The notes under the pieces: model-generated
The model's input: the letters and a program-made list of their open reading frames with translations, nothing else
The model's database searches: none
What the model was told of the DNA's origin: nothing
Program-made: the position numbers and the translations under genes
In this document: positions 59,066 to 64,000 of the stretch, one piece after another
How the letters are laid out: each line of letters starts with the position of its first letter
Position numbering within the stretch: position 1 is the stretch's first letter
Source: Pseudomonas sp. Irchel 3E20
Lineage (GTDB): Bacteria; Pseudomonadota; Gammaproteobacteria; Pseudomonadales; Pseudomonadaceae
Length of the DNA stretch: 64,000 bases
Direction: 5' to 3'
Assembly (NCBI RefSeq): GCF_900187645.1
Contig: NZ_FYEE01000006.1
Coordinates: 248,001 to 312,000, forward strand

Positions 59066-59932
59066 TCAGTCGTCCAGCGCCTTCACCGACTTGGGCGACA
59101 ACCGCAGGCTACGAAGGCTGCGCTTGACGCTCTTGAGGTGGTTGACCAGGCTCGGGCCACGCGCCATGGCCACGCCCATGGCCAGCACGTCGATCACCAC
59201 CAGGTGGGCGATGCGCGAGGTCAGCGGTGTGTAGATTTCGGTGTCTTCGTGCACATCGATGGCCAGGTTGACGGTGGCCAGCTCGGCCAGCGGCGTCTGG
59301 CTCGGGCACAGGGTAATCAGCGAGGCACCGCTTTCGCGCACCAGGTTGGCGGTAATCAGCAAATCCTTGGAGCGCCCGGACTGGGAAATACAGATCGCCA
59401 CGTCCGACGGCTTGAGGGTGACCGCCGACATCGCCTGCATGTGCGGGTCGGAATAGGCCGCCGCAGTGAGCAATAAGCGGAAGAACTTGTGCTGGGCATC
59501 CGCCGCCACCGCGCCCGAGGCGCCAAAGCCATAGAACTCCACGCGTTGGGCCTGGGACATGGCGGTCACCGCCCGTTGCAGCGCCACCGGGTCGAGCTTC
59601 TCGCGCACTTCCATCAGGGTGTGCAGGGTGGTGTCGAAAATCTTCAGGCTGTAGTCGGCGACCGAGTCGTCTTCGTGGATGGCGAACTGGCCGAAACTGG
59701 CCCCCGCCGCCAGGCTTTGCGCCAGTTTCAGCTTCAAGTCCTGGAAGCCGGAGCAACCGATGGCACGGCAAAAGCGCACGATGGTCGGCTCACTGATGCC
59801 CACGCTGTGGGCCAGGTCGGCCATGGAACTGTGCATCACCGCCGCGGGGTCAAGCAGCACGTGATCGGCAACCTTGAGTTCCGATTTGCGTAACAGGTGG
59901 CGAGACTGGGCGATATGTTGCAACAGGTTCAA
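59066..59932 (-). CDS. HexR-like RpiR-family regulator
   Basis: The 288-residue protein has an N-terminal HTH_6 domain (SELKVADHVLLDPAAVMHSSMADLAHSVGISEPTIVRFCRAIGCSGFQDLKLKLAQ) and a C-terminal SIS sugar-phosphate domain (VEFYGFGASGAVAADAQHKFFRLL, AICISQSGRSKDLLITANLVRESGASLITL). HexR represses glucose genes and is released by 2-keto-3-deoxy-6-phosphogluconate. Here zwf and edd are not adjacent, so this may be a paralogue of the canonical hexR. A HexR-like palindrome lies 46 bases upstream of its start. Confidence 0.9.
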   Translation of the reverse strand: MNLLQHIAQSRHLLRKSELKVADHVLLDPAAVMHSSMADLAHSVGISEPTIVRFCRAIGCSGFQDLKLKLAQSLAAGASFGQFAIHEDDSVADYSLKIFDTTLHTLMEVREKLDPVALQRAVTAMSQAQRVEFYGFGASGAVAADAQHKFFRLLLTAAAYSDPHMQAMSAVTLKPSDVAICISQSGRSKDLLITANLVRESGASLITLCPSQTPLAELATVNLAIDVHEDTEIYTPLTSRIAHLVVIDVLAMGVAMARGPSLVNHLKSVKRSLRSLRLSPKSVKALDD

Positions 59933-59977
59933 AGGATCGGACTCTTGTTATTGGCAGGCGCCAGGGATGTAGCGAGC

Positions 59978-59994
59978 TTGTAGTTATACTACAA
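59978..59994. promoter_or_regulatory. HexR-type operator upstream of the RpiR-family gene
   Basis: TTGTAGTTATACTACAA is a perfect palindrome around TAT. Its inner 15 bases follow the HexR consensus TGTAATTAAATTACA known from gammaproteobacteria. The location 46-62 bases upstream of the regulator start suggests autoregulation. Confidence 0.65.
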
Positions 59995-60112
59995 GAATCG
60001 TCTTTTTGCCTGCCCGAAACATCACAAAAACGTCCCGCCGCCCACTGTTCTTGAGGCCAGAGCCTTTGTAGCCCTACGGGCGCGATGGCCTGACGCGGCT
60101 CAATCCGGCGAC

Positions 60113-62965
60113 CTATCGGCCCAGCAACGCACCCAACTCGCTGGCCTCCACGGGGCGGCTGATGAGGTAACCCTGCACTTCGTCGCAGCCCTCGGCTTTG
60201 AGAAAGTCCAGTTGCCGCTGATCTTCCACGCCTTCGGCCACGACCTTGAGGGACAGGCCATGGGCCATGGCGATGATCGCCCGGGTGATCGCCGCGTCCT
60301 CGCCGCCCTCGCCCACCCCGCGAATGAACGCCTGGTCGATCTTCACGTAGTCCACCGGGATGCGCTTGAGGTAGCTCAGGGAGGAATAGCCGGTGCCAAA
60401 ATCGTCGATCGCCAGTTTCACCCCCAGGTCACGCAACTGCTGGAAGGTGGCGATGATGTGCTCGACGCTGTCGAGCAACTGGCTCTCGGTCAGCTCCAAC
60501 TCCAAGTAGTGCGGCGCCAACCCGGTCTCTTCCAGCACCTGGCGCACCAGGCTGACCAGTTTGCCCTGGCGCAACTGGTGCACCGACAGGTTGACCGACA
60601 CCCGGATCGGCGCCAGCCCCTGGCGCTGCCATTCGCACGCCTGCCAGCAGGCCTGGCGCAGCACGAATTCACCGATCGGGCCGATCAATCCGGTTTCTTC
60701 CGCCAACCCGATAAAGTCCCCCGGCGGCACGCGGCCCATGGTCGGGTGGTCCCAACGCACCAACGCCTCGGCGGCATTCAGGCGCCCGGTGGCCAGGCAC
60801 AGTTTGGGTTGGTAGAACACCTTGAGCTGGTGCTCATCGATGGCCTTGCGCAGTTGGTTTTCCAGCTGCAAGCGCTCAAGGGTGCTGGCTTGCAGGCTGT
60901 CGGTATAGAACTGGAAGTTATTACCGCCCAAGTGCTTGGCGTGCTGCATGGCCATGTTCGACTGGCTGACCAGGGCGGGGATGTCCCGTGCGTTGTCCGG
61001 CAGCATGCTGATGCCCATCGAGGCACTGACCACCAATTCGTGCCCCTCGATGTTCAGCGGCAAACGCAGTTTGGCCGACAAGCGTGTGGCCACCCGCGCC
61101 AGGCTGGACAAGTTGCCGTAGGCATCAAATAGCACCGCGAACTCGTCCCCGGACAGCCGCGCGATGGTGTCGGCTTCGGGTAGCGCGTTGACCAGGCGCC
61201 GGGCCATTTTCTGTAACAGTTGATCGGCCACCTCATGGCCGAGGCTGTCGTTGAGCAGCTTGAAGCGGTCCAGGTTGATGTGCAGCAACGCCAGGCTGCG
61301 GCCGCCCTGGCGGATACGTTGGTAGGCATCATGCAGGCGTTCGCGAAACAGCGCGCGATTGGCCAGCCCGGTCAGTTCGTCGTAATGGCTCAGGTAGCGC
61401 ATGCGTTCTTCGGAGGCGCGGCGGGCCGACAGATCGGTGAAGAAGCCGACAATATGGCTGACGTTACCCCGCACATCGCGCACCGCCGTAAGTTGCAGCC
61501 ATTGCGGATACAACTCGCCGTTCTTGCGCGCCTCCACCAGTTCGCCTTGCCAACTGCCGTGCTGCTCCAGGGCCTGGTGGATCACCGGGTAGTGCCGGCG
61601 CGCATCGCGGCTGCACGGCAATTCGACGACGTTGCGCCCCAGCATGTCTTCGATCTGATAGCCGGTGACATGGCTGAATGCCTGATTGATGGCGATCAGC
61701 GCGTAGTCCGGGTCAAGAATGACGATGCCTTCGCTGGCCGCCTCGAACACCGTCGCCGCCAGGCGCCGCTGCTCTTCCAATTCTTTGCGGGTGCTGATAT
61801 CGCGCCGGGTGCCGACCATGCGGATCACCCGGCCATTGCTGGTCCGCTCCACCGCGCGGCCACGGTCTTCGATCCACACCCAGTGGCCGTCCTCGTGGCG
61901 CACGCGGTACTCGATCTGGTAGTCCTCGGTGCGCCCCTTCAAGTGCTCCACCAACGCCCGCTTGAGCAACGGCACGTCTTGCGGGTGCAGCCGCGGCTTG
62001 AGGTGGCCGAGCATGGCCGTGACGTATTCCGGCTCCAGGCCGAACAGCTCCTTGAGCTGGGTGTGGTGCACTTCATCGGTTTGCAGATTCCAATCCCACA
62101 GGCCCAACTCGCTGGCCTTCAAGGCCAGGCCCAGGCGCGCCTCACTCTTTTTCAGCGCCTGGTTGGCGGCGTCCAGCTCCAGGCTGCGCTGGGCTACACG
62201 TTGCTCCAGGCCGACCTGGGCCTGGCGCAACTGCTCTTCGGCGCTGCGGCGCTGCTCTATCTCACGGGCCAAGTCCTCGTTGAGCTGCTCGCTGCGGTGC
62301 TGGGATTGCTGCAAATGCTCGATCAGTGCCTGGTTCTGGAAGCCGCGCAGCAAACCGCGCTGGATCAACCGGTTGACCTGCCACGCCACCACGCTCAGCA
62401 AGCCCAACAGGATCAGCCCCAGCCAACCCCAACCCTGCTGCTCGCCGGAACCCCAAAACAGGTAGCCGATGGCAGGCAACAGGCAAGGCAAAGCAAAGGA
62501 CAGGAACGCCGGCAGGCTCACCGCGTAGGCAACGCTGGCCGACAGCGTCGCCGCGCCGATCAGGCCGAACACCCAGGCTTGCTGAAGGAAACTGTCGGTG
62601 GGCACCACGGCGATACCGGCGATACCGAGCGTCAGGCCGCTGGCGGCCGAACCCAGCAGGAACATGCGCTGCCACACCGGTTGGGCCTGACGGGCAGGCA
62701 ACGCTGAATCGAACGCCGCCACTTGGATCACCCGCAACGCCACCAGCGTCAGCAACCACACCAGCCAGACACTCACCAGCCCATAACGCTGCGGGCTCCA
62801 CAGCAACGCGGCGCAGACCAAACCGTTGAGCAACATGAAAACCGTCGGCAGCAGGGAGCCTTGATAGAGCAGACGGGTTCGCTCAACCGCCATCTGCGTG
62901 GCGTATTGCTGGCGGATAACCTGGGGCGCAACAGAAGGGCCCGACAGGCTAGTGCTGAGTGTCAT
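60113..62965 (-). CDS. Membrane GGDEF/EAL protein with PAS domains
   Basis: The protein (950 residues from ATG 62965; a GTG 51 bases earlier is possible) has about six N-terminal membrane helices (about 40-200) and a coiled coil (SEQLNEDLAREIEQRRSAEEQLRQAQ). Two PAS/PAC domains follow (SELGLWDWNLQTDEVH... and AASEGIVILDPDYALIAINQAFSHVTGYQ). A GGDEF domain has SGDEF in ARLSGDEFAVL, and an EAL domain is complete (AAEALVRW, NLSVHQL, LELTES, DDFGTGYSS, VKIDQAFI, EGVED). Both catalytic activities look possible, making it a c-di-GMP sensor-effector. It is monocistronic. Confidence 0.9.
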   Translation of the reverse strand: MTLSTSLSGPSVAPQVIRQQYATQMAVERTRLLYQGSLLPTVFMLLNGLVCAALLWSPQRYGLVSVWLVWLLTLVALRVIQVAAFDSALPARQAQPVWQRMFLLGSAASGLTLGIAGIAVVPTDSFLQQAWVFGLIGAATLSASVAYAVSLPAFLSFALPCLLPAIGYLFWGSGEQQGWGWLGLILLGLLSVVAWQVNRLIQRGLLRGFQNQALIEHLQQSQHRSEQLNEDLAREIEQRRSAEEQLRQAQVGLEQRVAQRSLELDAANQALKKSEARLGLALKASELGLWDWNLQTDEVHHTQLKELFGLEPEYVTAMLGHLKPRLHPQDVPLLKRALVEHLKGRTEDYQIEYRVRHEDGHWVWIEDRGRAVERTSNGRVIRMVGTRRDISTRKELEEQRRLAATVFEAASEGIVILDPDYALIAINQAFSHVTGYQIEDMLGRNVVELPCSRDARRHYPVIHQALEQHGSWQGELVEARKNGELYPQWLQLTAVRDVRGNVSHIVGFFTDLSARRASEERMRYLSHYDELTGLANRALFRERLHDAYQRIRQGGRSLALLHINLDRFKLLNDSLGHEVADQLLQKMARRLVNALPEADTIARLSGDEFAVLFDAYGNLSSLARVATRLSAKLRLPLNIEGHELVVSASMGISMLPDNARDIPALVSQSNMAMQHAKHLGGNNFQFYTDSLQASTLERLQLENQLRKAIDEHQLKVFYQPKLCLATGRLNAAEALVRWDHPTMGRVPPGDFIGLAEETGLIGPIGEFVLRQACWQACEWQRQGLAPIRVSVNLSVHQLRQGKLVSLVRQVLEETGLAPHYLELELTESQLLDSVEHIIATFQQLRDLGVKLAIDDFGTGYSSLSYLKRIPVDYVKIDQAFIRGVGEGGEDAAITRAIIAMAHGLSLKVVAEGVEDQRQLDFLKAEGCDEVQGYLISRPVEASELGALLGR

Positions 62966-63180
62966 AGGCGGCGTGTTCTTATAATGGTGAGCCCGAAACG
63001 TCGAGCGAGCATACACAAGCCAATGCCCGCACCAAACTGCTCCACGTCATAAAAATCCGAAAACAAAACGCCTCCGCCATCCGCCAAAAACCCTTCAGGC
63101 GAGCCCCGCCGTCGTCTGTAGGCAATGACTGACCGGTCGTCCCCGGCCGTTCTTTTTTATCGGTTTACCCAACGCACGGT

Positions 63181-63209
63181 TTGCCGGGGGTGGCGTGGCA
63201 CCCTAGAAT
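63181..63209 (+). promoter_or_regulatory. Probable uvrD promoter, leaderless arrangement
   Basis: TTGCCG (63181-63186) and TAGAAT (63204-63209) are 17 bases apart. The expected start 7 bases after the -10 is at 63216, the A of the uvrD ATG, and there is no Shine-Dalgarno. Confidence 0.5.
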
Positions 63210-63215
63210 GCGCCG

Positions 63216-64000
63216 ATGCGCGATGATCTCTCCCTTTTGCTGAACTCTCTCAACGATGCCCAACGCCAGGCCGTAGCCGCCCGCGTGGGTCGTCAGTTGG
63301 TCCTGGCCGGTGCCGGCTCCGGTAAAACCCGAGTGCTGGTGCACCGTATCGCCTGGTTGATCCAGGTAGAAAACGCATCGCCCCACTCGATTTTATCGGT
63401 GACCTTCACCAACAAGGCCGCCGCCGAGATGCGCCACCGCATCGAGCAATTGATGGGCCTGAGCCCGGCCGGCATGTGGGTCGGCACCTTCCACGGCCTC
63501 GCGCACCGACTGCTGCGGGCGCACTGGCAGGAAGCGGGGTTGAGCCAGTCCTTCCAGATCCTCGACAGCGACGACCAGCAACGCCTGGTCAAGCGGGTGA
63601 TCCGCGAACTGGGCCTCGACGAACAACGCTGGCCGGCCCGCCAGGCCCAGTGGTTCATCAACGGCCAGAAAGACGAAGGCCTGCGCCCCAAGCACATCCA
63701 GGCCAGCGGCGACCTGTTCCTGGGCACCATGCGCAGCATCTATGAAGCCTACGAGGCCGCCTGCGCCCGCGCCGGCGTCATCGACTTCTCCGAGCTGCTG
63801 CTGCGTGCCCTGGACCTGTGGCGCGACAACCCGGGTTTGCTGGCCCACTACCAAAAGCGTTTCCGGCACATCCTGGTCGACGAATTCCAGGACACCAACG
63901 CCGTGCAGTACGCCTGGTTGCGCCTGCTGGCCAAGGGCGGCGACAGCCTGATGGTGGTCGGCGACGACGACCAGTCGATCTACGGCTGGCGCGGCGCGAA
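63216..64000 (+). CDS. uvrD: DNA helicase II UvrD, partial (C-terminus beyond the right edge)
   Basis: The frame is open from ATG at 63216 to the window end (261 codons plus 2 bases). It starts MRDDLSLLLNSLNDAQRQAV with Walker A VLAGAGSGKTRVLVHRIAWL, motif Ia SVTFTNKAAAEMRHRI, motif II ILVDEFQDTNAVQYAW, and motif III VVGDDDQSIYGWRGA at the edge. UvrD unwinds DNA in nucleotide excision and mismatch repair. The N-terminal sequence separates it from Rep at 27512-29521. Confidence 0.95.
   Translation, partial: MRDDLSLLLNSLNDAQRQAVAARVGRQLVLAGAGSGKTRVLVHRIAWLIQVENASPHSILSVTFTNKAAAEMRHRIEQLMGLSPAGMWVGTFHGLAHRLLRAHWQEAGLSQSFQILDSDDQQRLVKRVIRELGLDEQRWPARQAQWFINGQKDEGLRPKHIQASGDLFLGTMRSIYEAYEAACARAGVIDFSELLLRALDLWRDNPGLLAHYQKRFRHILVDEFQDTNAVQYAWLRLLAKGGDSLMVVGDDDQSIYGWRGA

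Overview
The window looks like chromosomal DNA of a fluorescent Pseudomonas (P. fluorescens/putida side of the genus). GC is high, the codon use is even, and the gene blocks match ones known from Pseudomonas: dsbB-hemYXDC-algR-argH, rnk/cyaY/lptM-lysA-dapF-DUF484-xerC, glnK-amtB, ubiK-yifB, rep-xpt, pauR-dadX-ridA-dadA-lrp, ppx/ppk-hemB and pycAB-pycR. No rRNA, tRNA, insertion sequence, prophage or CRISPR array was recognised. This is core genome with a few accessory insertions.

Layout. 1-8.6 kb: dsbB (cut by the left edge), the hemCDXY heme operon, algR, a decayed copy of the AlgR partner kinase gene algZ/fimS, argH and a glutathione S-transferase. 8.3-18 kb: small conserved proteins, adenylate cyclase cyaA, rnk, frataxin cyaY with a DUF1289 gene, then the lptM-lysA-dapF-DUF484-xerC-HAD operon (lysine/peptidoglycan precursors and dimer resolution). 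18-21.2 kb: sutA, a probable unannotated small RNA, the nitrogen-control pair glnK-amtB, and ubiK. 21.3-30 kb: yifB/comM, a LysR regulator beside a MATE exporter, an EAL phosphodiesterase, rep helicase and xpt. 30-39 kb: an acetyl-CoA hydrolase-family CoA transferase, a cytochrome c5 type protein, and the alanine/polyamine catabolic set pauR, dadX, ridA, dadA, lrp/dadR with an FAD amine oxidoreductase. 39-49 kb: DUF1127 opposite a MocR regulator, a phospholipase D lipoprotein, polyphosphate genes ppx/ppk, hemB, dedA, elbB. 49-54.3 kb is the most accessory-like part: a HipA-like kinase with a downstream HTH gene, an autotransporter with a short passenger, and an unknown small protein. 54.3-64 kb: two-subunit pyruvate carboxylase with its LysR regulator, a HexR/RpiR-type regulator with a palindromic operator, a GGDEF/EAL protein, and the start of uvrD.

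Themes. Heme synthesis appears twice (hemCDXY and hemB). Alanine is racemised (DadX), deaminated (DadA) and cleared of reactive imine (RidA), under Lrp. Anaplerosis is by PycAB. C-di-GMP turnover is represented by one EAL-type and one dual GGDEF/EAL protein. REP-type palindromes (GGGAGCGGGC...GCCCGCGA) sit after several genes.

Most interesting observations: the algZ pseudogene next to an intact algR; a promoter-plus-terminator unit suggesting a roughly 200-nt small RNA between amtB and sutA; the reversed HipA/HTH gene order with an upstream palindrome; a HexR-like operator; and a uvrD promoter positioned for a leaderless mRNA. No clearly new multigene system was found.
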